Of a stretch of 64,000 nt of DNA, positions 7,417 to 16,482 are shown in pieces. A program made the translations under genes and the position numbers. Each line of letters begins with the position of its first letter. Position 1 is the first letter of the stretch. The DNA is taken from the NCBI RefSeq assembly GCF_004382795.1, contig NZ_SMSG01000004.1:248001-312000 (forward strand), read 5' to 3'. The notes beneath the pieces were generated by a model that was given only the letters and a program-made list of their open reading frames with translations, was not told the DNA's origin and did no database searches. The stretch comes from Cumulibacter soli. Lineage in GTDB: Bacteria; Actinomycetota; Actinomycetes; Mycobacteriales; Antricoccaceae.

Positions 7417-9726
7417 TTATGCGGCGGGCTCGAGTCGAATGACGATCGACTTACTGGTCGGCGTATTGGAGTCGATGGCCGTGGAATCCAGCGGAACCAG
7501 CATGTTCGTCTCCGGGAAGTACGCCGCCGCGCACCCCCGAGCAGTGTCGTACGCGACGACACGAAACCCGTCGGCCCGCCGTTCTATACCGTCACGGAAC
7601 TCCGAAACCAGGTTGACGACATCGCCGTCGGCGAATCCCAACGCTCTCAGGTCATCAAGGTTCACCAGCACTACCTTACGGCCGCCGTGAATTCCCCGAT
7701 ATCGATCCTCGTTCCCATACACAGTCGTGTTGTACTGATCGTGCGAACGCAACGTCTGCAGGAGTAACCGCCCCTCCGGCACCTCGGGCCACCACAGCTC
7801 ACTCGTCGTGAAGCTCGCCTTCGAGGACGACGTAGTGAAGGTCCGAACGTCGTGCGGGCCGTGCGGCAGTTTGAAACCGCCGGGCTCGGCGACTCGCTCC
7901 TCGTAGTCGGTAAACCCCGGGACGACCCGCGAGATGTGCTCGCGAATCTTTGCATAATCGGCTTCCAGCCCCGACCAGTCCGCTACCGGCGCTCCGGCGA
8001 TCGCGCTTCCCGCGGAATCGTCGAAGAGTTTCGCGGAGAGCCGAGCGACGATCGCGACCTCCGACAGCAAGTCACCCTTCGGAGGGGTCAGCCGCCCTTG
8101 AGATGCATGCACCATGGACATGGAATCTTCGACGGTGACGCGCTGGAGCCCCGAGGCCTGCCGATCGGCATCGGATCGTCCCAAGGTCGGCAGAATCAGC
8201 GCCGTACTGCCCGGCGCAAGATGCGAATGATTCAGCTTCGTCGACACCTGCACGGTCATAGCACAAGATCGCAGCGCTGCTTCAGTCACCGCGGTGTCCG
8301 GTGAGGCCTTGAGGAAGTTGCCGCCCATCGCCATGAAGAGGTCGACCTTGCCGTCGCGCATCGCGCGGATCGTGTTCACGGTGTCGTAGCCGTGCTCGCG
8401 CGGACTGGTGAAGGAGAACTCGGCGTCCAGCCGATCCAGGAAGGGCTCGGGCATCTTCTCGAAAATGCCCATCGTCCGATCGCCCTGGACGTTGGAATGT
8501 CCACGCACCGGCAACAGCCCGGCACCCTCTCGGCCCAGGTTTCCCTGTAGCAGCACGACGTTCACGATTTCTTTGATCGTCGGTACGGCGTGACGGTGTT
8601 GGGTCAGCCCCATCGCCCACGCAACTATCGTGCGGTTCGAGGCGAGCAACAGTTCACCGATGACGCGAATCTCGGACTCGCTCAGCCCGGACGCCTGCTC
8701 GATCGCCGTCCAGGACGTCGATCGCAAGTTCTCCAGATATTGCTCGATTCCGTCGGTGTAGCGCTCGATGAAATCGTGATCGAAAACGCTGCTCATGCCG
8801 AGGGTACGGCGTCCGGCGCGCTCGGCCTCGTCCAGGACTTTCCCCAATCCCTGGAATAGCGCGAGATCACCACCGAGCTTGATCTGCAGGTGGTGATCGG
8901 CAAGTACGGTGCCTCGCCCGGCGATACCGCGGACCGTTTGCGGATTGCGATAGCGAGTCAGACCCGCTTCCGGCAGTGGGTTAACGGCGACGATCACCGC
9001 ACCCGAACGCTTTGCCTTCTCCAAGGCAGTGAGCATCCTCGGATGGTTCGTGCCCGCATTCTGTCCAGCGATAATGATTAGTTGCGCGGTATGCACGTCG
9101 TGCAGGGTCACCGACCCTTTCCCGATGCCGATGGTCTGTCCCAGCGCCTCGCCTGAGGACTCGTGGCACATGTTGGAGCAGTCCGGCAGATTATTGGTAC
9201 CGATACCGCGCACCATCAGCTGGTACAGGAAGGCCGCTTCGTTCGACGTACGACCGGACGTGTAAAAGGCGGCGCGGTTCGGATCCGGTAGGGCGCGAAT
9301 CTGGTCGGCGATCCGGCTAAGGGCCGCATCCCAGGAGATTGGGCGATAGTGGTCCTCACCCGGCTCCTTGATCATCGGCTCAGTGAGGCGTCCCTGCCGA
9401 TTGAGCCAATAGTCGTCGTACTGCGCAAGTTCACTGATGCTGTGCTCGGCGAAGAACTCGGGAGTAATCCGCTTGCGGGTCGCTTCGCTAGCGAGGGCTT
9501 TAGCGCCGTTCTCGCAGAACTCGGCGTGGCTTCGTTCACCGGCATCCGGATCTGGCCAGGCGCAACTCATACAGTCGAATCCGCCGACCTGGTTGAGGTT
9601 CAGCAACCCCTTCGCCCCGCGCACCGGCCCCATCTCACGCAGTACGTGCTGCATCGCATGCGCGACGCCTGGTATGCCGACCGCGCTGGTCTTGCGCTTA
9701 CCAATTTTCAGTGGTTCCTCGCCCAT
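7417..9726 (-). CDS. FdhF/YdeP-type molybdopterin oxidoreductase
   Basis: The 769-residue protein is a bis-MGD molybdoenzyme of the FdhF/YdeP group. The N-terminal Cys cluster FDCMSCAWPDP is unlike the CxxCxxxC of classical Fe4S4 formate dehydrogenases. Family motifs include AAFYTSGRTSNEAAFLYQL, CSNMCHESSG, NPRMLTALEKAK-like cofactor contacts, GHSNVQGDRTMGI, and a C-terminal dinucleotide-binding domain (YNTTVYGNEDRYRGI, PETNMLVPLD). YdeP of E. coli is linked to acid resistance; the substrate of actinobacterial members is not established. It is divergent from fdhD with 54 bp between start codons, as expected since FdhD sulfurates such enzymes. Confidence 0.9.
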   Translation of the reverse strand: MGEEPLKIGKRKTSAVGIPGVAHAMQHVLREMGPVRGAKGLLNLNQVGGFDCMSCAWPDPDAGERSHAEFCENGAKALASEATRKRITPEFFAEHSISELAQYDDYWLNRQGRLTEPMIKEPGEDHYRPISWDAALSRIADQIRALPDPNRAAFYTSGRTSNEAAFLYQLMVRGIGTNNLPDCSNMCHESSGEALGQTIGIGKGSVTLHDVHTAQLIIIAGQNAGTNHPRMLTALEKAKRSGAVIVAVNPLPEAGLTRYRNPQTVRGIAGRGTVLADHHLQIKLGGDLALFQGLGKVLDEAERAGRRTLGMSSVFDHDFIERYTDGIEQYLENLRSTSWTAIEQASGLSESEIRVIGELLLASNRTIVAWAMGLTQHRHAVPTIKEIVNVVLLQGNLGREGAGLLPVRGHSNVQGDRTMGIFEKMPEPFLDRLDAEFSFTSPREHGYDTVNTIRAMRDGKVDLFMAMGGNFLKASPDTAVTEAALRSCAMTVQVSTKLNHSHLAPGSTALILPTLGRSDADRQASGLQRVTVEDSMSMVHASQGRLTPPKGDLLSEVAIVARLSAKLFDDSAGSAIAGAPVADWSGLEADYAKIREHISRVVPGFTDYEERVAEPGGFKLPHGPHDVRTFTTSSSKASFTTSELWWPEVPEGRLLLQTLRSHDQYNTTVYGNEDRYRGIHGGRKVVLVNLDDLRALGFADGDVVNLVSEFRDGIERRADGFRVVAYDTARGCAAAYFPETNMLVPLDSTAIDSNTPTSKSIVIRLEPAA

Positions 9727-9780
9727 TCCACCAGCGTAACTAGGCTATGCAAGGGCAAGGTTCGTACTGAGGGGGCATCG

Positions 9781-10605
9781 ATGGCACGCGTGACGAAGCC
9801 GTGGCGGGTAATGCGCCTCGGCGCGGGCGTACCCGCTCGCGAACGCCCCGACGTCCTCGCCGGTGAGGAACCGCTCGAGATCCGGATCGACGGCGAACCG
9901 TTCACTGTCACTATGCGCACCCCTGGCAGCGATTTCGAACTCGTCTCGGGGTTCCTCGTCGGAGAAGGGGTCATCACGCGGCGCGAGCAAATCCGGACTA
10001 TGGACTACCGCTCCGGGATTGGCGCCGACGGCTACCGCGACTACAACGTGATCGACGTGAAGCTGGCGGACGGTGCCGCACCGCCCGCCGCCTCGCAGCA
10101 GCGGCAGGTCTACACCTCCAGCAGTTGCGGCGTGTGCGGTACGGCGTCGATCGAAACGGTGCAGAAGGAATCTGCCTATCCCGTCGCTGGCGATCTTGGC
10201 GCTGTGACTCTCGCGGAATTACTCGCCCTACCGGGGCGGCTCCAGGAGAAGCAGAAGGTGTTCGGCAAGACCGGTGGGGTGCACGCCGCGGGTCTGCTGG
10301 TGGACGGGAACCTGGCCTGCGTGCGCGAGGACGTCGGCCGCCACAACGCCGTCGACAAGGTGATCGGGTGGGGGCTACTCGATGGCCGCTTGCCACTGAC
10401 CGGCTCGGTGCTGCAGGTGTCGAGTCGGGCCTCGTTCGAACTCGTACAAAAATGCGCCATGGCCGGGATCCCGGTGCTGTCGGCGGTGTCTGCACCGTCA
10501 GCACTGGCCGTCGAACTCGCGGCGGATGTCGGCGTGACCGTGATCGGCTTCAACCGCGGTGACGCATTGAACGTCTATACCCGCGGCGACCGCGTCATCG
10601 AGTGA
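9781..10605 (+). CDS. fdhD: Formate dehydrogenase accessory sulfurtransferase FdhD
   Basis: The 274-residue FdhD transfers sulfur from a cysteine desulfurase to the molybdenum cofactor of formate-dehydrogenase-type enzymes. The diagnostic sulfur-carrying loop SSSCGVCG has Cys116 and Cys119. Other family blocks are EEPLEIRIDGEP near residue 30, VSGFLVGEGV (55-64), and AGLLVDGNLACVREDVGRHNAVDK. The start at 9781 gives the standard length; the upstream extension overlaps the divergent oxidoreductase gene. The neighbouring FdhF/YdeP enzyme is its obvious client. Confidence 0.95.
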   Translation: MARVTKPWRVMRLGAGVPARERPDVLAGEEPLEIRIDGEPFTVTMRTPGSDFELVSGFLVGEGVITRREQIRTMDYRSGIGADGYRDYNVIDVKLADGAAPPAASQQRQVYTSSSCGVCGTASIETVQKESAYPVAGDLGAVTLAELLALPGRLQEKQKVFGKTGGVHAAGLLVDGNLACVREDVGRHNAVDKVIGWGLLDGRLPLTGSVLQVSSRASFELVQKCAMAGIPVLSAVSAPSALAVELAADVGVTVIGFNRGDALNVYTRGDRVIE

Positions 10606-10834
10606 GCCGCCGCGTGGCGAACGTCGCCGCGTGAACAGGTTCGCGGCACTCGCCCGCGCCGGGCACTGGGCTTCCTCGCTGAACACGCAGCCTCAGAAGC
10701 GACTCATCCACGTATAGCCGACAAGCAGCCTCCTGCTCTGCGTTTCCAGCACGCCGAACGCAGGACTGAACGCGGAGGCTCAGCAGAAGAAGCCGAGCAC
10801 CCACGCCCCGGCGCTTCTCGCAGAAAGCGGCGGC
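10606..10834. other. Gap between fdhD and hspR, with small duplication of the hspR tail
   Basis: No gene is seen in these 229 bp between convergent genes. It carries a GGCTCAGCAGAAGAAGCCG stretch (about 10777-10795) nearly identical to GGCTCAGCGGAAGAAGCCG at the hspR stop codon (about 10833-10851), plus scattered related GAAGC/CTCAG pieces. This looks like a short local duplication of the hspR 3' end. Confidence 0.4.
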
Positions 10835-11278
10835 TCAGCGGAAGAAGCCGCGCGGGACCAGCGACATCGACTTGAAGGGCACAAGATCGCGGCGGTACGA
10901 CGCGTGCACGGCCGCCTCGGCCGCAGCCGCGCGCATATCCATCGCCGAGATCTCCACCAGGAGTTCCTCGACCCGCCGCTGCAGCGCAGCAACCTGATTT
11001 TCCAACTCGAGTATCCGTTTGATGCCGGCCAGGTTGATGCCTTCCTCCTGGCTCAACTGCTGCACAGCCCGCAGGGTCGCGACATCTCGCGGGGAGTATC
11101 GACGTCCGCCGCCGGCCGTGCGACCGGGCGAGACCAGACCCACCCGGTCGTACTGACGCAGCGTTTGTGGGTGCATGCCGGCGAGTTCGGCGGCCACGGA
11201 GATCACGAAGACGGGCGCGTCTTCGGCAACCGCCTCGACAGGCGGAACGCCGTTGCTCCGGTCGTATTCGTTCGCCAT
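10835..11278 (-). CDS. hspR: Heat-shock repressor HspR (MerR family)
   Basis: The 147-residue MerR-type regulator has a winged-helix domain at about 20-95, with VISVAAELAGMHPQTLRQYD, the GLVSPGRTAGGGRRYS wing and DVATLRAVQQLSQEEGINLA. A coiled coil follows (KRILELENQVAALQRRVEELL). The C-terminus PRGFFR is basic. HspR represses the dnaK operon by binding HAIR sites and uses DnaK as co-repressor. It is the last gene of the minus-strand dnaK-grpE-dnaJ-hspR cluster, 63 bp from dnaJ. A HAIR-like site lies upstream of dnaK at 15268-15288, which supports autoregulation of the operon. Confidence 0.95.
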   Translation of the reverse strand: MANEYDRSNGVPPVEAVAEDAPVFVISVAAELAGMHPQTLRQYDRVGLVSPGRTAGGGRRYSPRDVATLRAVQQLSQEEGINLAGIKRILELENQVAALQRRVEELLVEISAMDMRAAAAEAAVHASYRRDLVPFKSMSLVPRGFFR

Positions 11279-11341
11279 CTCGCCCCATCCTTCCGTTCCA
11301 CCGGCTTGATGCCGGCCCCCGCGCCGACCTACGGTCGACTG

Positions 11342-12322
11342 TTACACACCCAGGTGCTCGCGGGGATCACCCGACTGCAACTCCGCGTACTTCTTCAGCG
11401 CCTCCTCGGCATCCGCCGAGAGGTTCTGCGGGACGACGATCTCAAGCGTGACGATCAGATCGCCGGTCCCCTTCTTCGTGGTGATACCTTTGCCGCGGCC
11501 ACGCAGTTTGCGGCCGTTCTGTGTGCCAGGTGGGACACGCAGCGTCACCGGCTTGTCCAACGTCGGCACCTTCACCTTGGCGCCGAGCACGGCTTCGGCG
11601 TACGTCACCGGCACAGTCACCGTCAGGTTGTTGCCGTCGAGCCCGAAAATCGGGTGCTTCTCGACGCTGACCCGCACCAGCAGGTCTCCGGCCGGACCGC
11701 CCCCGCTCCCGGGCTGACCCTTGCCTTTGACCCGGAATCGTTGACCGTCGTTGATCCCGGCAGGGACGTTCACCGTTACGGTCCGCGTGCCGTTCGGCCC
11801 CGCGGTACGCAGCGGCAGGCTGACCCCGCTAACGGCATCGTCGAAACTCAGCGACACGCTGGCTTCGGCGTCGGCGCCCTTAGTAGGTCGTGGCTGCTGG
11901 TTGAACCCGCCGCCACCGCCGCCGAACATCCCGCCCAACAGATCGGACAGGTCCGGTCCGCCGGCACCGCCGCGGCTGCGGCCAAAGATGTCGGACAGGT
12001 CCTCGGCGCTAAACCCCTGCGAGTATCCGCCCGGGTGGCCGCCGCCAAATCCGCCTGGGAAGCCACCCGATCCGGAGAATCCGCTCGCGGCGAGGCGCTG
12101 GGCCTCGTCGTACTCCGCGCGCTTCTCAGCATCCCCGAGTACGCCATACGCCTCGGAGACCTCCTTGAAGCGACGCTCGGCTTCGGCGTCTCCCGGGTTC
12201 TTGTCCGGGTGCAGGTCGCCGGCGAGCTTGCGGTACGTCCGCTTGATGTCCGCGGCGCTTGCGTCCTTCGCGACCCCGAGCGCGGCGTAGTAATCCTTCT
12301 CGAAGTAGTCCTTTTGACTCAT
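11342..12322 (-). CDS. dnaJ: DnaJ-like co-chaperone lacking the zinc-finger domain
   Basis: The 326-residue Hsp40 has a J domain (about 8-75, including HPD in [13 protein letters not shown]), a Gly/Phe-rich region with GGFGGG-type repeats (about 80-145) and the two C-terminal beta-barrel substrate-binding domains. It contains no cysteine at all, so the four CxxCxGxG zinc-finger repeats usual in dnaK-operon DnaJ1 are absent. By architecture it is a class B (CbpA-like) J protein. It stimulates DnaK ATP hydrolysis and delivers clients. The start follows the stop of a small upstream ORF by 2 nt, implying translational coupling. Confidence 0.93.
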   Translation of the reverse strand: MSQKDYFEKDYYAALGVAKDASAADIKRTYRKLAGDLHPDKNPGDAEAERRFKEVSEAYGVLGDAEKRAEYDEAQRLAASGFSGSGGFPGGFGGGHPGGYSQGFSAEDLSDIFGRSRGGAGGPDLSDLLGGMFGGGGGGFNQQPRPTKGADAEASVSLSFDDAVSGVSLPLRTAGPNGTRTVTVNVPAGINDGQRFRVKGKGQPGSGGGPAGDLLVRVSVEKHPIFGLDGNNLTVTVPVTYAEAVLGAKVKVPTLDKPVTLRVPPGTQNGRKLRGRGKGITTKKGTGDLIVTLEIVVPQNLSADAEEALKKYAELQSGDPREHLGV

Positions 12323-12324
12323 AC

Positions 12325-12456
12325 CTAAGATTCCTGTCGTAATTCCGTGCCGTAGGCGAGGAACAAAGGCTCGTCAGCGGACGTCGACCGAAGCGAACTA
12401 GCGAGGGACGAGCTCGTCGAACGAGCAGTGACGTCGTTGTACGACGAGGTCACCAT
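12325..12456 (-). CDS. Small coupled ORF between grpE and dnaJ (43 aa)
   Basis: The ATG at 12456 is preceded on the minus strand by AAGGAG, one of the best ribosome sites in the operon, with 8 nt spacing. It encodes a 43-residue Ser/Thr-rich peptide and stops 2 nt before the dnaJ ATG. A stable hairpin begins directly after its start codon (12428-12453). No homology is recognised. It may be a leader peptide that couples translation into dnaJ rather than a functional protein. Codon composition is not diagnostic at this length. Confidence 0.45.
   Translation of the reverse strand: MVTSSYNDVTARSTSSSLASSLRSTSADEPLFLAYGTELRQES
12428..12453 (-). promoter_or_regulatory. Hairpin immediately after the small-ORF start codon
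   Basis: The arms GTGAC-GTCGT and ACGAC-gag-GTCAC pair as 5+5 bp with a 3-nt bulge and a TGT loop. In the minus-strand RNA the stem begins right after the small ORF's AUG. Stems in this position can limit initiation and melt with heat, so a translational control element is possible. This is inference from geometry alone. Confidence 0.35.
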
Positions 12457-12626
12457 TGGTGGCTCTCCTTGATACAAACTGTGCACGTTCACTCCATCCT
12501 TCGCTAGTTGCTGAAATCGGTCACCGTCATCTGAGTCCTGCGACGTCCCCGTAGCAACTCGCTCCGAGACGACCGGAAGACTCGCACGTGACGCCTCCAC
12601 TCAGGCCGTCGACGACCGGAAACGAC

Positions 12627-13259
12627 CTATTCCGGAACCTTGACGGCGACCATCGCTTCACGCAGCACGCGCTCGCCCTGCCGGTAGCCCTTGCGCATGA
12701 CCGCCGCAAGCACCTCCGACGTCACATCCGGGGATGGCAACTGCGATACGGCCTGGTGGATCTGCGGGTCGAATTCATCGCCTTCGGCGCCGAACTCCTC
12801 CAGACCCACGTCGGTGAGCGCCTTGCGTAGCGCGTCAGCGACATTCTTGAATCCACCGGTCAGGTCACCGTGTTCGTCTGCGCGGTCGATGTCATCGAGC
12901 ACGTGCAACAAGTTGCCCAGCAACGACGACTGTCCCATCGCAATCAGCGATTCGCGTTCACGATCAGTGCGCTTGCGGTAGTTCGCGTATTCGGCGTTGA
13001 CCCGCTGTAGGTCGCCGGTCCGCTCGGCCAATTCCTTCGTGAGCCGGTCGATCTCGCCGAGCTCTCCCTCGCTCAGCACTGCGGCGTCCTCGGCCGCGGA
13101 GCCCTCAGGCGCAGCCGAACCCTCCGGCGAGTCGGGGGTCTCATCCGGCGTACGAGGAGCACCGTCAACGTCATTCACGCGGCGTTTGTCGCGGATGACG
13201 ATCGGCTCCTGCTCGCCGTTGTCTGGGGACGTACCGGCCGGATCTTGATTCTGGTCCAT
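12627..13259 (-). CDS. grpE: Nucleotide exchange factor GrpE
   Basis: The 210-residue GrpE has an acidic disordered N-terminus (about 1-70, rich in Glu, Asp and Pro). The long dimerising helix begins at LTKELAERTGDLQRVNAEYANYRKR, and the C-terminal beta wing contains VLRKGYRQGERVLREAMVAVKVPE-like sequence. It exchanges ADP for ATP on DnaK. ATG 13259 is chosen over an in-frame TTG at 13271 because GAGGA lies 5 nt upstream. It is the second gene of the operon, separated from dnaK by a strong hairpin. Confidence 0.95.
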   Translation of the reverse strand: MDQNQDPAGTSPDNGEQEPIVIRDKRRVNDVDGAPRTPDETPDSPEGSAAPEGSAAEDAAVLSEGELGEIDRLTKELAERTGDLQRVNAEYANYRKRTDRERESLIAMGQSSLLGNLLHVLDDIDRADEHGDLTGGFKNVADALRKALTDVGLEEFGAEGDEFDPQIHQAVSQLPSPDVTSEVLAAVMRKGYRQGERVLREAMVAVKVPE

Positions 13260-13284
13260 GTCATTCCTCAATGCAGATGATGTC

Positions 13285-13319
13285 CCGCGATGCCCGGCCC
13301 GACAGGCCGGGCATCGCGG
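13285..13319 (-). terminator. Intercistronic hairpin between dnaK and grpE
   Basis: A perfect 15-bp inverted repeat (CCGCGATGCCCGGCC / GGCCGGGCATCGCGG) encloses a 5-nt loop, just past the dnaK stop codon. No T tract follows on the minus strand. It most likely attenuates or protects transcripts so that dnaK mRNA exceeds the downstream genes. Confidence 0.6.
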
Positions 13320-13339
13320 TGGGCTTCAGCAGACCCGTA

Positions 13340-15193
13340 CTACTTGGTGTCTTTCTCGTCATCCTCGTCGACGATTTCGGCGTCGACCACATCATCATCG
13401 GCACCGGCCTGCGAAGCACCGGCGTCACCCTCGCCGCCCGCGGCAGCGCTGGCCTGAGCCTGCTCGTAGATCGCGGCGCCGACCTGCTGAGTCAATTCCT
13501 GAACCTTCTCGTGCGAGGTCTTGATCGCCTCGATATCCGAACCGCCGAGGGCTGCGCGCAGCCCGGAGATCGCCTCGTTGAGCTCTTCCTTCTTGTCCTC
13601 GGGAACCTTGTCGCCGTTCTCCGCGAGGAACTTCTCGGTCTGGAAGAGGAGCGCGTCGCCGTTGTTACGGGTCTCGGCCTCTTCCTTACGCTTGGCGTCC
13701 TCTTCGGCGTGTGCTTCGGCGTCCTTCATCATGCGGTCGATCTCGTCCTTGGACAGGGCCGAGCCGCCGGTGATCTGCATGGACTGTTCCTTGTTGGTGG
13801 CAAGGTCCTTCGCGGTCACGTGCACGATGCCGTTGGCGTCGATGTCGAACGCGACCTCGATCTGCGGCACGCCACGCGGGGCCGGCGGCAGACCGGTCAG
13901 CTCGAACATGCCGAGGCGCTTGTTGAACTGGGTCATCTCGCGCTCACCCTGGAAGACCTGGATCTGCACCGACGGCTGGTTGTCATCTGCGGTCGTGAAG
14001 ATCTCCGAACGCTTGGTCGGGATCGTGGTGTTGCGCTCGATCAGTCGGGTCATGACGCCGCCCTTGGTCTCGATGCCCAGCGACAGCGGGGTGACATCGA
14101 GCAGCAGAACGTCCTTGACCTCACCCTTGAGCACACCGGCCTGCAGCGCGGCACCAACGGCGACGACCTCGTCCGGGTTCACACCCTTGTTCGGTTCGCG
14201 CCCACCGAGGAGTTCCTTCACCAGTTCGGTGACAGCAGGCATGCGGGTCGAACCGCCGACCAGAACGACCTGGTCGATGTCGCTCAGCGACACACCGGCG
14301 TCCTTGATCGCCTGGTTGAACGGCGCCTTGGTGCGCTCGAGGAGGTCCTGCGTCATCCGCTGGAACTCGGCACGGGTAACCGTGATGTCCATGTGCAGTG
14401 GCCCGTCGGGACCAGCGGTGATGTACGGCTGGTTGACGACCGTGGACTGCGAACCGGACAGTTCGATCTTGGCCTTCTCGGCGGCTTCACGGATGCGCTG
14501 CATCGCGAGCTTGTCGCCGGCCAGGTCGATCCCCGTCTCGTTCTTGAACGTCTTGACCAGGTGCTCGACCAGGCGCTCGTCCCAGTCATCGCCACCGAGG
14601 CGGGTGTCACCGGAGGTCGACTTGACCTCGACCACACCGTCGCCGATCTCCAGCAGAGACACGTCGAAGGTGCCGCCACCGAGGTCGAAGACCAGGATCG
14701 TCTGCTCTTTCTCGCCCTTGTCGAGGCCGTACGCCAATGCGGCAGCGGTTGGCTCGTTGACGATACGCAGCACGTTCAGCCCCGCGATCTCACCGGCCTC
14801 CTTGGTCGACTGACGCTCGGCGTCCGAGAAGTACGCCGGCACGGTGATGACCGCGTCGGTGACAGTGTCACCCAGGTAGGTCTCGGCGTCCCGCTTCAGT
14901 TTCTGCAGCACGCGCGCCGAGATCTCCTGCGGGGTGTACTTCTTGTCGTCGATCTCGACCGTCCAGTCGGTGCCCATGTGGCGCTTGACCGAGCGAAGGG
15001 TGCGGTCGACGTTGGTGACGGCCTGGTTCTTGGCGGCCTGTCCCACGAGCACTTCGCCGTTCTTGGCGAAGGCGACGATCGAGGGCGTAGTACGCGAGCC
15101 CTCTGCGTTGGCGATGACCTTGGGCTCACCGCCTTCAAGGACGGAGACGACGGAGTTGGTGGTTCCGAGGTCGATACCGACAGCACGTGCCAT
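13340..15193 (-). CDS. dnaK: Chaperone DnaK (Hsp70)
   Basis: The 617-residue Hsp70 has the nucleotide-binding domain (about 1-365), starting [20 protein letters not shown] and including [28 protein letters not shown] and [13 protein letters not shown]. The substrate-binding domain follows ([24 protein letters not shown]), then a helical lid and a disordered acidic tail ending DEDDEKDTK. It is the ATP-driven folding chaperone and also serves as HspR co-repressor in actinobacteria. A clear AAGGAG precedes the ATG. It heads the minus-strand heat-shock operon with a HAIR-like operator upstream. Confidence 0.98.
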   Translation of the reverse strand: MARAVGIDLGTTNSVVSVLEGGEPKVIANAEGSRTTPSIVAFAKNGEVLVGQAAKNQAVTNVDRTLRSVKRHMGTDWTVEIDDKKYTPQEISARVLQKLKRDAETYLGDTVTDAVITVPAYFSDAERQSTKEAGEIAGLNVLRIVNEPTAAALAYGLDKGEKEQTILVFDLGGGTFDVSLLEIGDGVVEVKSTSGDTRLGGDDWDERLVEHLVKTFKNETGIDLAGDKLAMQRIREAAEKAKIELSGSQSTVVNQPYITAGPDGPLHMDITVTRAEFQRMTQDLLERTKAPFNQAIKDAGVSLSDIDQVVLVGGSTRMPAVTELVKELLGGREPNKGVNPDEVVAVGAALQAGVLKGEVKDVLLLDVTPLSLGIETKGGVMTRLIERNTTIPTKRSEIFTTADDNQPSVQIQVFQGEREMTQFNKRLGMFELTGLPPAPRGVPQIEVAFDIDANGIVHVTAKDLATNKEQSMQITGGSALSKDEIDRMMKDAEAHAEEDAKRKEEAETRNNGDALLFQTEKFLAENGDKVPEDKKEELNEAISGLRAALGGSDIEAIKTSHEKVQELTQQVGAAIYEQAQASAAAGGEGDAGASQAGADDDVVDAEIVDEDDEKDTK

Positions 15194-15267
15194 GGGTGAT
15201 GCTCCTTTGACTAGGGTGGTGCGAGTTGTTGCGTAGTTCGTGAGGTGAGCGAGTCGGTGCTCAAAGA

Positions 15268-15288
15268 CTTGAGTCGCTCTTGCTCAAC
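15268..15288. promoter_or_regulatory. HAIR-like HspR operator upstream of dnaK
   Basis: The sequence reads CTTGAGT-N7-GCTCAAC, against the actinobacterial HAIR consensus CTTGAGT-N7-ACTCAAG. The left half-site is perfect and the right matches at five of seven bases (CTCAA core). It sits 75 bp upstream of the dnaK start, and hspR is in the same operon. Confidence 0.85.
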
Positions 15289-15459
15289 TTTACATCGGTA
15301 ACAACGCGCGCGTCCGTGCGGTAATTCCCACGCGCAGAAACTTTTTCGGCAACCTCAGCCGGGCGGGAACGTACCGGCGGGTTCGTCCCTCCGATACACC
15401 AGGCCACCGCCAGGTGCGCCGTACGCCGACGACCCTCCCCGCCCCCTGAGAGGACAGCG

Positions 15460-16482
15460 ATGACTGACCCACGCGACGGACAGCAACCAGGTAGTGGTCA
15501 GCCACAGGATTCCCAGTTTGGACAGCCGGGACCGACGCCAGAACCTCCGTTCAGCGCGCCTGCGTCGGGCTCACCCCAGGATGCGTCAGCCGCAAGCCCT
15601 CCTACCGCACCCAGCGGATCGAGTGCGCAACCCGGATGGACTCCACCGCCCGCGCCGCCGACCGGTCAAGGCGCCACTAATCAAGAGGCCAATCAACAAA
15701 ACGCAGGTCACGAGGCCACCACACAAGCGGGCGAACCCGAGTATTTCATCCACAACACCCCGCCGACCTCCTTCCAAAGCGCCCCCGACCCGTTCGGCAG
15801 CGCGTCGGGGAGCGAGACATCATCGGACGAACCGGGCAAAGGCGAGAAAGGCGGCGCGAAGGGGTGGATCATCGGGATCGCCGCGGTCCTCGTGGTCGCG
15901 ATCGTGGCGGTCGGCGGCTATTTCCTGTTCTTTCAGTCCGACGACGACACCTCGGCGGGCGACGCACCACCTTCCAGCGCCGCCGAGCGCACCGACGAAT
16001 CGGATGAGGCCGCTGAGTCCGGCGGTTCGCCTTCTAGCGAGGCCGAATCAAGCGAGTCGTCAGGCCAGTCCGAATCGTCGCCCACAGCGGCCAGCCCTGC
16101 GATCGCCGGCACCTACTCCGTGAACGGGACTATCGACAGTTACTCCGGACCGACCACCGGGCAACTCGGCGGTACGCCGCGCACCGAGGGCGCGGAGGCG
16201 TTCACCAAGCCGCAGACCTGGACGATCGAAGACTGCACCGACACGACCTGCGAACTCACCGTGGAGGAAAGCGGTCTCACGATAACTCTGGAGTTGGCCG
16301 ATGGCGTCTGGTCCGGCGAGGGAACCGACCAGATCGCGTGCACTCCGACCGCCGGCGCAATGATCGACGCGAACTACACCGTCGAGATCCCCGAAGAGGG
16401 CGGTACGGCGACCCGCACCATGAGCGCCGACTGCGATGACGCGATCGAAGAAGTCGACTCTCTTACGCTCGAGCCCAAGTAG
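15460..16482 (+). CDS. Proline-rich single-pass membrane protein of unknown function
   Basis: The 340-residue protein has a cytoplasmic disordered N-terminus rich in Pro, Gln, Ser and Gly (about 1-130), then one membrane segment, GWIIGIAAVLVVAIVAVGGY (about 137-156). A Ser/Glu-rich linker and an external domain follow (about 205-340), with cysteines in EDCTDTTCEL, IACTPT and SADCDD that could form two disulfides. No family is recognised; the layout resembles actinobacterial lipoprotein-like or sensor ectodomains held on a single pass. GAGAGGA precedes ATG 15460. It ends immediately next to the convergent MFS gene and has no functional neighbours. Confidence 0.75.
   Translation: MTDPRDGQQPGSGQPQDSQFGQPGPTPEPPFSAPASGSPQDASAASPPTAPSGSSAQPGWTPPPAPPTGQGATNQEANQQNAGHEATTQAGEPEYFIHNTPPTSFQSAPDPFGSASGSETSSDEPGKGEKGGAKGWIIGIAAVLVVAIVAVGGYFLFFQSDDDTSAGDAPPSSAAERTDESDEAAESGGSPSSEAESSESSGQSESSPTAASPAIAGTYSVNGTIDSYSGPTTGQLGGTPRTEGAEAFTKPQTWTIEDCTDTTCELTVEESGLTITLELADGVWSGEGTDQIACTPTAGAMIDANYTVEIPEEGGTATRTMSADCDDAIEEVDSLTLEPK

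Noticed and set aside
13271-15199. 642-codon plus-strand frame opposite dnaK
   Set aside because: It is antisense to an unmistakable dnaK, begins and ends with it, and shows the Leu/Arg/Asp-rich composition of a shadow frame in GC-rich DNA.
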